A stretch of DNA of 64,000 nucleotides from Adineta steineri (GCA_905250115.1 CAJNOI010000016.1:365980-429979); one strand, 5' to 3'. Shown: positions 25,201-39,055, counted from the stretch's first letter. The notes: generated from the sequence alone by a model not told the origin. Numbers and translations: made by a program.

Positions 25201-28200
25201 GTTAAACCAATCATTAATACATTCATCATTACTTGGGGGTGTAACAACTTCATCACCAAGTTCAAGTTTATCAAGCGTTCATTCAACACCAGCCATAGAT
25301 AATCCTTGCTCTTCATCATCACCTTTTTTCCCCAAACAACAACAACAACAACAACAGCAACAACATCAAGATTATCATTATAATTATTGGAATTGTGCCG
25401 TATGTCAAGAAGCATATAAACAAAATCGACCACAAGTACTTCAATGTTTTCATAGATTATGTGAAACATGTGTAGAAAAATTATCAGAAAATAATGACAC
25501 AAATATTTGTTGTCCATTATGTGGCTTAACAACAATGCTTACAGATATTTTACCTGATTATACAGTACAAAATAATCATTCAAATATATCCAATGATTAT
25601 ATGTTACCATTAGGTGAAAATTCAACACAATGTTGTACAGCATGTAAAAGTGCAGAATCAATGGCTATAGCAAAATGCTTCCAATGTTCGAGCTTCCTCT
25701 GTCATCAATGTGTTTGTGCACATCAAATTATGAATTGTTTCGAAGGTCATCGTGTAAGTATTGATTAATAACAGAAATCGATTTATTTGATTGAGTTTAA
25801 AATCTTTCTTCTTATTTTTAATAACTTAAAGACGTAGTAGACGAAGAAAGAATAATCATATAATAGTTTATTCTATTCATTTTTGACATAACCTGCATTC
25901 TTTCATCGATTTGTTCATGGTTCCTGCAAACTTTCATTCCTCGTTACGTCTATCGTACATCGACATACATTCTATTTGATTGATTTTCTTCCTTCATTTT
26001 TCTCGTCATCTCCATTGCCATCGTTTACTAAACACACATACACACGCACATACATAATTCAATAATAATTACTGAGCATGCATTTCCATAACTTAGTTAG
26101 ATTTTTGCTTATTTTATGTCTCTTCTCCTTATCTTTCCGATTTCCTAACAATTTTTTTGAGATGCATCCAAGCAACTCTATGTTGTATCTCTATTCCGGT
26201 CGGATCGTATTCCTGTCTAGTGCCATTCAGGCGCTCAAATTCCGCTTCGCTTTTCTTTTTTCTATCCCCATCGTTTGATTACTTATATGTTTTAACAACT
26301 GTAGTTACTAGCATAAATATAGGAGAATAAGAGAAGGAAATCCAAGGGTATCTTTGGCAAAGGCGTGGAGGAAAAAGAAAACTTAGTGTTTTTAGGCTAA
26401 ATTATTATTATTAGCAGATTGACCATGCGTATGCACAGAAATATATATATATATATGTATGTAGTAAGATCTTCATACATGTTTTTATCTATTCACGAGA
26501 ACTACCCATTGACTGAATTGAATGATAAAGAAAATTGGTTAGGAAGGGAAAGAGAGGGAGAGACTATAAGACAAAAAGAAAGAAACTTATTTCCAGGGAT
26601 CTAATGTAACATAAAGAAAAAGAGAAGGAGAAATTGAATTCTAATGAAGAGGGAGGAGAACATAGGCAGACGAGAGCCCCCAAGCAAGTAGAATACAATA
26701 CGTTCGTCGACCGAAATGAACTTCTCGACAACGCGCGAGACTCTCTGATTTCTATTTTTTTCTTCTTCTCCTTCTCTTTCTCTTGCCTCTCGAGCAACAA
26801 CTCAACATACAAAAAAAAATTGATGATGTTAGAAGCGTGTGCTTTTTCTTTCCTTTCGCCTTCTTTTTTTTTCTATGTATTTATATTCGGTTCTACGACA
26901 TTGTCAGAAAAAAAAGGAGAACAGAATCGCATTTCCTTCATTCTTTTTTGGATGTAGTGGATGATCATCAAGTCTTAAGAATAGTTGTTGTAACAAGCTA
27001 AAAGAAGAAAAAAAGATTAATAACGAAGAAGAAGAAAAACTATAAGAGAGAGAATAAAATATAAAATGTGTACTATTATGAATAAAGACCCTTCTTCTTC
27101 TTCTTCTTCTTCTTCAAGTTCAAATCTAATTAATGTGAGCTGATCATTGATCATATAAATAAAACTTAATGAAACTCATCTCCTATTTTAGGTTGTTCAT
27201 ATAAAAGAACTCGATTCAAATGGTAATGATCTTCGATTAGTCTTTTGTTCGAATCATAAAAATGAAACATTAAAATATTTTTGTGCTACATGCAATATAC
27301 CAAGTAAATATCATATTTTATTACTTTTATAAAAATAACTACTTCTGTTTTTTTTTTATAGTTTGTACTACATGCACAACAACAGATCATGGTCCTGCAG
27401 GTCATGAATTTGCTCCATTAAATGATGCTGGTAAATAGATAAAAAAATTTTTAACCTAATAAATTTCTTTTTTTTCTATAGGATCACATCAAGTAGCTAA
27501 ATTACAAAATATGGTAGAAAATACTCGACAACGTTTAAATGATTTGAGACATTCACAAAAGACTGTAGATCGATCATATAGTTTATTACAAGTAAATATA
27601 TGATTATTATAAGAAAAGAAGAAAAAAAAAAGCATTGTTGTATATTTAGACTCAATATAATAAAGCACAACATGATATTAATGAAACATATACATTTTAT
27701 CGACAATTAATTGATGATCGAAAACATGAATTAATAAAAGTAAAAACATAAACTATTCATGACTTTATTTTTTTTTAATTTAATTTAATTAAACTAGGAA
27801 TTAGACAATACATTTAATGAAAAACAAACGATATTAACAAATCAAATGCAAAAAATTGATGAAGCAGTTGAACGTGCTAATTTAGTAAATAAAATATTTA
27901 TTTCTTATGATTATTATTAATATTTATTCTTCTTCTTTGTCTAGCCTTTAGAATTTTCTGATCGTTTATTTAAAAATTCATCAACAACAGAAATATTAAT
28001 GTTTAAAAAACAACTTGAAAATAAATTAAATTCACTTGTACAAACAATGCCCGATACATATGGACAACCATCATCATTTGAACTTGAATTTGTTTCAAAT
28101 TTTCAAGTAAATAAATTTTCCTATTAATTCATTTTTATTCGAAATTTTTTTTTGTATTTTAGGCAATTCAAACTGGTGTAAGAAATACATTTGGTTATGT

Positions 28201-30913
28201 ACGATCATCACCTGAAACACCTTCATCATCAGTAAATATATTTCATAGAAAATTTTGCATATTTATTTGTTTTTTGTTTAGAATAATCATTATAAACCAC
28301 GTCCTCAAAAAGTAAGAAAAGATAATTTTTTTTTCAATTGTAATTCGATACTTTTGAAGTATCAAGAGAGAGAGAGAGAAAAAACAGTTGTTTAATATCA
28401 TAGGTTGTAGCATCAAATATCTTAACTATTTAATAAACATTCCGTAAAAATAGATTGTAAGTTCTATAATTTTCCATCGACGGATATCCTGAATCCGATC
28501 ATTTTTCTAACGTGACTATAAATAATTAGCGATAATGATCCATATGCTTCTAACTGATTAATTTTACGTTTTAGAATTTTGAATTCAAGTTTTCTCGATA
28601 TAATATATATATATATATATAGAATAGAATGCATGACCTACAATTCTTCTATAAAGAAAAACAACCTTGAGATAGATTAATCGACTCAATTTTCCATATT
28701 ATTAATGAATTAAGAATTGAATATCATTTTATTCAAACAAAAAAAGAAAAGTTTCATAATCAAAATTTTCTAATAAAATATTTGATTATAACAAAAACAA
28801 ATTCTATTGAGAATTGTCATTTTACTTTTTATTATTAAATCTCTTGAGAATATGATATTGTTTAAAAAAAATGATCCAGATCTCATGAGAATATCATTTT
28901 TTTTTCTTTTTTTTTTAGTTAACCAATGATAATTTCAGTAAAATAATCGGTCCACCATCAACGAATTCTTTGTCAACAATAAATTCTTGTCATAATCATA
29001 ATCATAATAATCATCATCAACCACAAGCAAATAATATGATATGTCTTAGCCCAACAAAATCTATTCAACAACAACAGACAAATACGAATCATTTATTGAA
29101 TGGTATTGATATATTATCATGTAGTTTACCACCATCATCATTATCAAAATATCCTAATTTATCATCATCAACACCCGTTAATTTTTCATTACCATCAAAT
29201 TCAATTGATATAAATCCATATGAATTATGGTCAAATGGATCTCAATCAGCAAACCAATCAACATCACAACAACAACTATCAAGTTCATTAACATCAAGTA
29301 ATGGTTGTAATGGTGGTGGTGGTGGTGGTAATGCTGGTGGTGGAAATCTTAATGGACAAGATTCTGTTTTTGATCTTGTTGATTCACTTGATGGTTATTC
29401 ATCAATTCCTCATCATCTTTTATTACCATCACGTTCAAATGGTTCAACAATAAAACGACATAAGATGATATATCATCAAAAATTTGGTGAATTTGGTGTA
29501 CTTGAAGGACAATTTACTGAACCATCAGGTGTTGCTGTTAACGCCCAAGGTGACATTATTGTTGCTGATACAAATAATCATCGAATACAAATTTTCGATT
29601 CGAATGGTATGTTGTTGTTGTTGTTGTTTTCGCAAATATTTTCCCTATCAAAAACATACTGAGATAAATATCATATAAAAATTTAATTACTTTTATTTAT
29701 TAGAAATTTCATGTACTGTTAGACCTTGATGAGTTCTATCAACTGATAATATATTTTTATATTGACATTCAATGATGAGTAGATAACAGACGAAGAAAAA
29801 AAACACGTTTTGGTACTAATGATCAAACTTCATACATATAATTCATTAAAAAAAAACAGCTGCGAGTTTATCAGAACATTTGATACTTAAAAGAAATTCT
29901 TTTGACCTTCAGAAAATTGAACAAATGATTGTAAAATAATTTTTTTAAGGGCGATTTCGTTTTCAATTTGGTGAATGTGGAAAACGTGATGGACAATTAT
30001 TATATCCAAATCGTGTTGCTGTATTTCGTCAATCAGGTGATATTGTTGTTACTGAACGTAGTCCAACACATCAAATACAAATATATAATCAATATGGACA
30101 ATTTATACGTAAATTTGGTGCCAATGTTTTACAACATCCACGTGGTAAATATTATTTTCTATAAATAACAAAAAATCAAAATCATTTATTTTATTTTTTT
30201 TCAGGTGTTTGTGTTGATAATATGGGTCATATTATAGTTGTTGAATGTAAAGTAATGCGTGTATTTATTTTTGATATTAATGGAAATGTTTTAAATAAAT
30301 TTACATGTTCAAAATATTTGGAATTTCCTAATGGTGTTTGTTGTAATGATAAACAAGAAATATTTATATCAGACAATCGTGCTCATTGTATTAAAGTATT
30401 TTCTTATGATGGACAATTTTTACGTACAATTGGTTCTGAAGGCATAACAAATTATCCAATTGGTGTTGTACAGAATAGTCAAGGTGATGTACTTATTGCT
30501 GACAATCATAATAATTTCAATTTAACAATATTTACACAAGGTAAAAAAGAAATTTTAAGAATTGTTTTTTTTAAATATAATTCTATTCATTAGATGGACA
30601 ATTAATAAATGCACTTGAATCAAAAGTAAAACATGCTCAATGTTTTGATGTTGCATTAACCGATGATGGAAGTGTTGTTCTAGCAAGTAAAGATTATCGT
30701 ATATATGTTTATCGTTATTTAATGACACCATCATTAATGGGCAATGGTGTTACAGGAAATAATACAGCACCATCATCACCTATATCATCATCATCAACAA
30801 CACCGAATAGTAATCAAATGATCGGTGGGGAATGTACATCACCATCATTTATTAATGGTCATGATGACAGTCCATTGACTATTTCAACACCAAATACAAG
30901 TAATGGGTATTAA
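22113..30913 (+). CDS. brat: Brat-type TRIM-NHL translational repressor with RING
   Basis: Common exons: 24905-25753, 27192-27303, 27362-27430, 27482-27591, 27650-27739, 27798-27884, 27945-28106, 28163-28231, 28282-28311, 28919-29606, 29950-30144, 30205-30540, 30594-30913. First coding exon is either 22113-22259 (1087 residues in total) or 24400-24426 (1047). Order in the short form: polyQ and Ser-rich N-terminus, RING (173-215, CAVC to CPLC), B-box 1 (253-291), B-box 2 (about 311-345), coiled coil, low-complexity linker, six-bladed NHL propeller (about 712-990) and a Ser/Thr tail. The NHL part is nearly identical in pattern to Drosophila Brat (GQFTEPSGVAVNAQGDIIVA, RSPTHQIQIYNQYGQF). Brat binds mRNA 3' UTRs through the NHL domain and, in flies, represses translation with Pumilio and Nanos. 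Fly Brat lacks a RING; this protein has one and could be a ubiquitin ligase. One exon is only 30 nt. Confidence 0.95.
22260..24399. other. Non-coding DNA between alternative brat starts
   Basis: 2.1 kb that is intron for the distal start and promoter or 5' UTR for the proximal one. No supported ORF. It holds pyrimidine tracts near 22290-22350, purine tracts near 22640-22700 and a (GAAA)n tract at about 24232-24262, followed by a less AT-rich stretch at about 24300-24400 that would suit a proximal promoter. Confidence 0.55.
24400..24426 (+). CDS. brat: brat proximal first coding exon
   Basis: A 27-nt exon, ATG to TGG (MFDIENDLW), followed by a strong GTAAGT donor at 24427 and in phase 0 with 24905. 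It is preceded by stops in all frames and by no usable acceptor in phase with the distal exon, as expected for an alternative transcription start. Confidence 0.6.
24427..24904 (+). other. brat: brat intron after the proximal exon
   Basis: 478 nt with donor GTAAGT and acceptor CTGTTTAG. Contains a (TA)n run at about 24760-24782. No other feature seen. Confidence 0.7.
25153..25189 (+). repeat. brat: CAG/CAA repeat coding polyglutamine in brat
   Basis: Mixed CAG and CAA codons give an uninterrupted run of about fifteen Gln just after the Ser-rich N-terminus. A second CAA/CAG run lies at about 25337-25363, before the RING. Such runs are common in Brat-family N-termini and vary in length. Confidence 0.9.
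25754..27191 (+). other. brat: brat intron between B-box 1 and B-box 2 exons
   Basis: 1.44 kb intron; donor GTAAGT, acceptor CCTATTTTAG. Holds GA- and CT-rich tracts (about 26540-26890) and a (CTT)n run at 27090-27116. Open frames in it are low-complexity. An internal promoter cannot be excluded. Confidence 0.65.
28312..28918 (+). other. brat: brat intron before the long NHL exon
   Basis: 607 nt, flanked by the 30-nt exon 28282-28311 and the 688-nt exon from 28919. Contains a short (GA)n run near 28368 and a (TA)n run near 28602-28622. No gene seen. Confidence 0.7.
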
Positions 30914-31870
30914 TATAATCATCCTTTTCCTATGGTTTGTTTTCTCTTGCAAATCTTTTTATTTATTCTTCTTTATATTCCCTAATTTCTAGTCTCCACC
31001 TGCTATCATTACCAATGCTTGCTGTGTAGCTCGTTTTCCTTTTTCTCTTCTACTTCTTTTTTCTACTGAAAATTTACGCGCGCTCGTGTGCTATCTTGTT
31101 AGAAAATATTTTGTTTTCTTAACGATGATACCAAAACATATACGAAAGAGAGGATACCGAGAAGCCGAAAGAAAAAAATTCAAGAAACTTCAAACACAAT
31201 GTTCATAAAAGAACGAAATATATATAATACAATTAAAACATCATTGTTTGTTGTTTGTTAAAATTTTTTTTTATTATTATCATTATTATTATATCGTTGT
31301 TTTGTTATTTGTTGTCGACTTTTTCTATTTTTCCCTTCTTTTTTTTCTTGTTATCTTGTGCTTAGTAGATTTGTTATTATTTGTTTTTTTTACATGTATC
31401 TACTGCTATATTGCTCCTGCTGCGACAATCAGATCAATGTCGCTCTATCGAAATACCGGGGAACATTTTTTAAAAAATGTATATAGATTTATTTATCCTA
31501 AACTTTGTCTGGTCTTTGTGCTTGTACATAGTACTTACTAACATCCATTCCTTATACCATTTACGTTATATAAATATATATATATATATATATGTATGTA
31601 TCTATGTCACCCAGTAAAGAGCCTGTTAATACTAATATATTTTTTAATGTCGTGTCTATTTATTTATATTTTTTATTGTGGTTTTTCTCAGTATTATTAC
31701 AACTCATCGGCATTTCTTACTCTTTTTAACGATCAAAACAAAACATTCTTGTATTTATGTTATGAGCCGTGTGCGTGCGTATGATCAAAAAACAAAAAAT
31801 TGTACTCCTCTATGTATTAATCTATATTCATGTCTTTTCATTATCTTCCACTTGTTTTCTGTTGTTGTTG

Positions 31871-31905
<35 letters not shown>

Positions 31906-34140
31906 TCTTTTGTTTGTCTTTTTAAGTTTTTCTATATCCTAACTATAACTATATCTTAGCAAACAAAAAAAAAGTCAAGTCAGAGTATTTATATATTGTT
32001 TTGTGTAATTAGCAACAAAAAAAAAGTAAATATGTCTTTTCTCGTTTTGTTATGTACTGTGATTGTGCTTTGTGACGTAGCTTATTTTTGTTTTCTTGTT
32101 TCTTTAAAATATGCATTCAGAAAAAAAAATAACATTATTTACCCTGTATTTGCGCTATTTATGGTGGATTTTTTTTTATCCTCAGTTATTCTATTAAAAA
32201 AAAACAATAACAAATAACAAACAGTGTTCGTTTTTTGTTTTTCGTATTATTGCATACTCATTACTAATATTACCTCTCTCTCTCTCTTTTCTTTTTCACT
32301 CTTGTTTGTTTTTATTTCTGTTCTGTTTTCTTTTTGTTTTTTTCGTTGTTATATGTTGAGTTTTATTGAATATATCCTAGTTATTGTTTCAGCTGCTGAG
32401 TTTTCATTTTGATCTGCTTTATACAACGGAAATAGATGAAATAGATAGATCAGTTATCAGTTGTACATAAATCAACAGGAAATAGAAGAAAAATGACTGT
32501 GATAGACAACAAGCGCGATTGAATGTTTGAAAAGTACACCAATTATCGATTGAACTTTGAAGTATGTCTGGATGTAAGTCGGCATCCGATGCCGCTTTTC
32601 TTCTTAAATATGTCTATAAAAGAAAAATACAGTTATCGAAAGAGAGGAACGGCAATGTCTTTCACTCCATTGATTGTTTGATTAAAGGTAAGAAGAAAGT
32701 GTTTTATCATCTAGAAAAAAAGAAAATTCTTTCTTATAACAAATATTATCTTTTATTTAAAAATCAAATATAATTTTCTCATCGAGTTAAAGAAAAGATA
32801 AGACAATTATAAAATAGAGAAATATTTGAATTACTTAATGGAGTAAAAGTCAAACAATTGATTATTATGATTAAACAATGGATAATAAAAAAAGGAACCC
32901 TACAGACATATTCTAATCAAAATGAACAAAAGAATATTTTTGTAAATAAAAAGAAAAAAGTATTCGAGATATCATGCCATTATTAATTATGCCAAAAGAG
33001 TGTTGTCATTTACTAGAATTTATTGTGATAATAGAATTTGTTAAGTAGAATACATTGAGGACTCTATGAACTATTTTATATAATTACAATCATGTAAGAT
33101 GTAGATTTTAAGTTTCCAATTCCTTAACATTTGTTATTATTGGATGTTTAATACTTGCACTTATCTTGTTAGATATATTATTTCTTATATATATATGTCC
33201 TTGTTAGTAGGAATAATCTGTATTCAAACCAAAAGGACAACTATGTAACATCTGTATACACCTGCTGAGAGAAAAGATTTTCTCCAAGATATTTATCTAT
33301 ACATTCTGATTATATGTTCGATTTATTACAAAAAAGACTAATGATGTTTTCCAAGAAATGAACAACTATGAATTCATAAATCAATTAACAATTTAACACA
33401 AAATTGCGTATACACATTGGTATCAAACGATAAAGTATCATCATTTCTGTCACATTGTTATAATCAATTAATGTAAACAATAGTAGATAATATATATATA
33501 TATATATATATGTATTTTATGTTGTTTAAATTGACATCATCAAAGAAAAGTGATGAACGAAATAACAAGAAGATAATTATCATCTTATTAAATCTATGAG
33601 AATAATATGACACGAATAAAAACATAATGTATCTTTTCTTTTTTTTTGTCGATTTTGTTTGAACATGAGGTGATATTTACTATCGTGCATAGGGGGTATT
33701 TATATTATATATATATGTATGTATGTATACAGGTATTTAGTATATGGTATTGCACGCTATGGTGCATATTTCTAATTGTCTCGTTGTTCACACTGATATG
33801 CTAGATTTCATAATGTATTCGCAGACAAATGTAGAGAGTAGAGTCCAGCTGTGCATTCGTCTGTGTCATTATGCAAAAAGTTCCACTACACTATAGTTCT
33901 ATCTCCATGTGCCCAGCACTAATCATGTACAGGCACTGACTTTTTTTTTCTCTTTTTTTCTATGTGCCTTCCGTTTTTTTCCCTACTCTTATTCATTATA
34001 CAAGAATCGAGATTCTCAACAAGACTCATTAGCGTACTTGTCATAAGTAGATATCGTTTGTCATTGTCTGATGATAGTCGAGTAAGTAAAGTTCATTATC
34101 ATTCATAAGTTTGAGGGCGAATAATTCCAAAACTTAATGA
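30914..34140. other. brat 3' region and intergenic DNA
   Basis: 3.2 kb after the brat stop with no supported gene. It is T-rich, with a (GTT)/(ATT) tract at 31859-31905 and (TA)n runs at 31571-31594 and 33489-33512. A long 3' UTR is likely for part of it. ORFs of 60-97 codons here are Leu/Phe/Ile-rich translations of T tracts, without family match. Confidence 0.55.
31859..31905. repeat. (GTT)n(ATT)n compound microsatellite
   Basis: About five GTT units run directly into about ten ATT units, downstream of brat. Confidence 0.9.
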
Positions 34141-35145
34141 ATGACTTGTTACATAATCAAAAAAAGGATGCTACCATTGTTGTTGTTTTTTCTGCTGTTA
34201 TTCCTGATGACGACCTTTTGTGATCTAACTATGATAATGGTGAGACTATGTTCAATATGTTACACGATGTTGATGAAGAGAAGCTCATTAACTACGTATG
34301 CTATACTATCCCAGAGAGTATATCACATGTATATAGTCCTCGAAAAAATTGATGACAACAACAACATGTGCAAGTCATTCGGGCACTTTTTTTTCTTCTT
34401 ACGAACGTATATATACATACATACATATGCTTGAAATTGATGGAAAGAGAATGAATAAATGAGAAGTTGGTTCGTAATCCTTTGTTGCTGTAGTAATATG
34501 CATATACAATAGTTTTGCGTGATTGACAATGAAAATCTTTTTTTTGTGTACTCTCGTTTTAATGGCATTTATCAAGGTTATATGTGATTATCGATAGAAG
34601 AAGAAAAAGGTTGGAAGTTTATTTCCTATATTCTTTCTTTTACCTTTTCTTTTTTTAAACTTCTTTCTCATTGTAATCATAATGACGATATAATCTTAGT
34701 ATGATTCTTGCTGTCAACGGTGTTGCAATCAACTTTTAGATAAGCGAGCGATAGCATTAGAGTAAAATAGAAGAAGAGAAAGATATATATAATATATATG
34801 GACATATGGGCGAAATTGAAAGTTAATCGTTACGACATGTTCAGTTTTTTGTGATTTGCACAGGGCAAATCTTCATTTTTTTCCCATTTTCTTTCTTTTG
34901 TTTGTTTGTATTTGTTACATACATCTATTAGATAAACGACATGTGTACGATTTTTTTCCCGTTTTTTTACATATATATATATATATATATGAGAATGAAT
35001 TCATTATTTGTATTGTTATTTCTATTACTACTGCTGCGTCTATGTCTGTTGTCATACAAGAATCACTTGAATATTTTTGACAGTCTTCCTTATTTAATAA
35101 TTTTTCATGTTCGTTTTATTTTATTGTGATGAAATTACATGGTTG

Positions 35146-35176
<31 letters not shown>

Positions 35177-36204
35177 AATCTATATAACAAGAATTGTATA
35201 AGAGAAAAGAAACGAGAGAACAGCGCGCGAGAGAGAGAGATGATTGACCAACATTTTTTTCCTCTCTCTCTCTCCATCTCTTCTCTCCGTATATCATTCT
35301 TCTGTTATTCTCTTCTTTCAGATTCTTTTCATCTAATCGTTTTAATACAAAAAACAATAAGTTTTGCATGTAATATAAGTCGACTGGTAAGTTGACACTT
35401 TAGATGATCTAATTATATGTTTTTGGTTGTTTTTTTTTGTTTCTTAGAATTATGAATCCTGATGATCAACGTACAAGTTGTCCAGGTTTTTTGGATGAAT
35501 TTGGTGTATGGAATAATGGTTTTGAATGTCCACCATTAACTGGTCAAATTCGTATATGCTGTGAATCAGAATCACGTCGTTATTGTTGTACATTAGATAA
35601 TTTTCATAAAACTTCTTCGCCATCATCTTCTTTTAATTTATTAAATTCTCTGGGAAAAAATTCTTATTCAACTGTGGAATCATCTTTACTTTTAAATGAA
35701 ACCAAATCTTCAACAATTCTAACATTACCTATAATTTTAATATGTTTTGTTATATTAATAATTACTTTCTTATTAATTTTCTTAAGTATATGTTTTTGGT
35801 ATCGTTACCAAAATCGAAATAGTCAAAGAAAACAACAAGAAAATTTATCAACAAAAACAAATTTACTTATTGATCATTTTCCATTTTCACCTCCACATCA
35901 TCAATTCTTTCTAAATGATAATAATAGTTTACTTTTTAATAATAAATCTTCACTTATACATCAACAAACAAGAGATACATTAACAACAACGACCATAGCT
36001 CCATCATCAACAACAAGTACATCATCAACATCAGGTCGTATACCATCCGATATTTATTATAATGATTGGAAAGATTTTCTTATTGCTGCTGATCAACCCA
36101 TGAATGTATATCCAACAATGTCATCTCATAGTATTGAATTAAATAATGATCAACAATATCAATTATATTATGGTAAACGTCAACAAAATGATGTTATTGT
36201 ATAA
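34141..36204 (+). CDS. Shisa-like single-pass membrane protein
   Basis: The main exon 35448-36204 encodes the Shisa-type cysteine-rich ectodomain (CPGFLDEFGVWNNGFECPP, then CCESESRRYCC), a TM segment of about 25 residues (ILICFVILIITFLLIFLSIC) and a cytoplasmic tail rich in Ser, Thr and His that ends VIV, a possible PDZ ligand. The exon starts after TTTCTTAG at 35447 one base into a codon boundary, so an upstream exon must supply the signal peptide. My candidate is 34141-34295, with a hydrophobic stretch LPLLLFFLLLFLMTTFC and donor ACT AC/GTATGC; the frame works and gives 303 residues, but the donor is not strong. Shisa proteins act in receptor maturation or AMPA-receptor gating; which applies here is unknown. 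Compared with vertebrate Shisas, one Cys of the CCGSC motif is absent. Confidence 0.78.
34296..35447 (+). other. Putative Shisa intron
   Basis: 1.15 kb with a (TA)n run at about 34973-34990 and a (GAT)n microsatellite at 35146-35177. A second signal-peptide-like frame starts near 34991 (MNSLFVLLFLLLLLRLCLL) but lacks a good in-phase donor. If the first exon proposed for the gene is wrong, the true one may be in or upstream of this region. Confidence 0.45.
35146..35177. repeat. (GAT)n microsatellite
   Basis: About ten GAT units between the two proposed Shisa exons. Confidence 0.9.
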
Positions 36205-39055
36205 AACAATATTTTGCTTTTTTTTTCTGTATTTCTTTTCTTTCTTTCATAAATTTTTGCACGTGTGTTTAGCACGATATTCGATATTTGTTAGTTGATG
36301 ATATTCACAACAACAACAACAAGACTGTGTTGGAAGATTGATGAATTATTATGTTAGTTGTCAATATGAAATTTGAGTTGAATTGAATATTGTATAGTAT
36401 TATGCCTGTATATATTTAACGACGATATTAAGCAAACATCTTAAAGAAATGTATGCCGTTCATTTATTCGATGTATCGATGGCGGAGAGTAAAAATCAAT
36501 AGATCACTAGTATTGTCTCGATTAGAAAGGTCAATTGCATATATAAGGCCTCCGTTCGTTGGTCAGTCATCTCAATGACAACAATAACAAGAGTTTCTTT
36601 TTTTTTTCGTCGTTTGACTACTTACGATTTGGTAAATTGTACGTATAGACAAAGAACAAAGAGAAAGAACAATGAAACAATTAATAACATTTTGGAAAAA
36701 ATAAATCTACATCTATTGTTGTTCTTTGTTCCTTCTTTTTTCTTCTTCTAATCATAATTGAAAGTAGAATTCTATTTTACGGTTCTTTTATTGAATTGAA
36801 AATTTTTAATGACATATTGACAAGTGTGAAGTGAGATATAATCATATACTATGGGGTTAGATTCGTTTCAAAGTCAAATCTATTTAAATATTGTCAATCA
36901 TAAATCTCTTATTTCTCTTCGATTGTGATTGACTTGTCCTTGGCATCTCTATTCACTAACATTTTCAATGAACCATTTCATATGTATTTGTCGATTTAAT
37001 GACATACGCCTTGCAATTCTTGATGATTATAGTAGCTGATCATCGATCAAAGACAAGCGACATGATTGATTATTAGTCTTTTAGAAGTTCTATCTTTCAT
37101 GTTCGACATTAATAAGAAAAAAGCGATGATTATATCAAGTAATATTCGAAAAGAATTTTTTTTTTTTTAAAACCAGCTGTCTCATCAATTAACTAGTCTA
37201 TCTCAAGGTTGATATGTTGAGTCTTAAACTCAATCGAAAGCGCACATATATAGTTAACCATTTTCATTGTTCTAAACGAGCATTTATATGCGTGCATGAT
37301 TAATGTACATCATACTACTGTCAGCAAATCGCCTTACATATATGTATTCCAAAAATCGAACAATTACTATTCTGATGAAACATAGTGTGACAATAAAAAG
37401 ACATATGTATATAGCAAAGTGGTATTGATAAATAGTAACCATGCGTGTCATATATATATGTATATATGTCGTGTTTATGCTGGCAGTTCTATGTTCTGTA
37501 TAGTTATATAATCAAACAGATAGGCAAATATGATGATTAAACAGAATAAGTTATTCGCACGTGAACAATCAGTTAAACAAGATATTTCTTTTAACATTCG
37601 ATTTGATCAATCATTGATTATGTCTACGTGCCAATTGTTCGATTTGATCAACTATATGTCTACATACATACATATATATATATATATATGTATAAGAATA
37701 ATTCGAAGACTCTTATCATGCTTTATTTCATTTGTTTATATAATTGTTGATTGATTATAAAATGTCTTTTGTTATGATTTGGAAAGAACTATAAATAAGA
37801 CTGATGTTTTTCTTGTTCCTAGAAATCTATTTTTATGTTTATTACAAAATAATAATAGCTAGTTAACAAATAATAAGATATTTGTTTACATTTCTAAAAA
37901 GATCTGGAATTGATTTCTAATTATCTATTCAGATCTCTTAATAACATCACATAAATATAAAATGACATTCTCGTTGTTCTCATATTTTTTTTTCATGTAC
38001 AAAGTTAATGAATCGCAAAGAACATTGGGGGGAGGGCGGAGAGATAAACACATCGAAATGTTGCTATTGTTATTATTAGTATAGATTATACTGTTTTTTT
38101 GTTGATGTGTTGATGACTTCTGATCGTGTGCAAATGATATGACATTCTCTTTTGCTAAAATGACAATGTATAAGTATATGTGAATAACTTCCTTAAAGTC
38201 ATCAAAACATACAGTTCAAAAGAAAAAGAGAGAGAATAACTCTATATAATTGATATATAAAAGAACAGCAATGATCTCAGTTCTGTTGATTTTATTATAT
38301 AATCATCGAGCGGGATATTTCAACTTGAGAATTGTACATAGATTATATATTTTTAAATCAAATGAGTTCAGAGAATATTGATATCTTTTGGGAAAAAAAT
38401 ATCTTGTTTGTATATACTTTAAGACATAATAATTATCAAACAAATAATACTGACTATATGCATATGTTTGGTTGATTGATAAATTTGTAACGTCTATGAT
38501 TATTTTTTTGTAGACTTTTGAAAAAGAGATCGAATATCATGTGTATATTTTTTCGATTTTGACAACGTTTTTCTTCTTTTCCATTTACAAACGATAATTA
38601 TGGTCGGAAAATGAGTGACTATTTTGAAGCGTTACTAATGCGACAAAGCGGAAGTAGAAGAAGAAGAAAGAGAAGATGTCATGGCGACTAAGTAATTTAA
38701 AAGCAATACACTGCTTCATTACGTTCATCTAATTAATCGTATTGAATAAAAAAACCACAGTAACAAAGTTTTATTTTAATCAAATCTTTTTTGTTTCCCT
38801 CAAAGAAAAACTATCATAAATTGTGTTCCTAAAAAAAGATCATATTATGAGATGGAAATAACCTACTTTATTTTGTGAACGATATAAATATAAGATGAAA
38901 TCATTGTATGTCGATAGTTTAACTATTTTGATATACTATAATATATTTATTTATTGTGTAAAACAATGAGAAACAACACACACATAGATATACATATATA
39001 GTGATTGACTACAATTTGAATTGATTAAAGATACTTGTGATTGTAATATTGAGAG
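36205..39055. other. Intergenic region between convergent Shisa and elongin C
   Basis: 2.85 kb separating two genes that point at each other. No supported ORF. Contains (TA)n with CATA units at about 37663-37692 and a G-rich patch at about 38027-38042. It should contain the 3' UTRs of both neighbours. Confidence 0.6.

Noticed and set aside
25110-25535. 141-codon minus-strand ORF with poly-Val
   Set aside because: Antisense of the polyglutamine and RING exon of brat. The Val runs come from CAA/CAG repeats.
31248-32773. Chain of hydrophobic ORFs after brat
   Set aside because: T-rich sequence gives Phe/Leu/Ile codons by default. No start context, splice pattern or family match.
34991-35129. 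Signal-peptide-like ORF (Leu-rich) as Shisa exon 1
   Set aside because: No good donor in the phase required by the exon at 35448. The frame at 34141 fits better.
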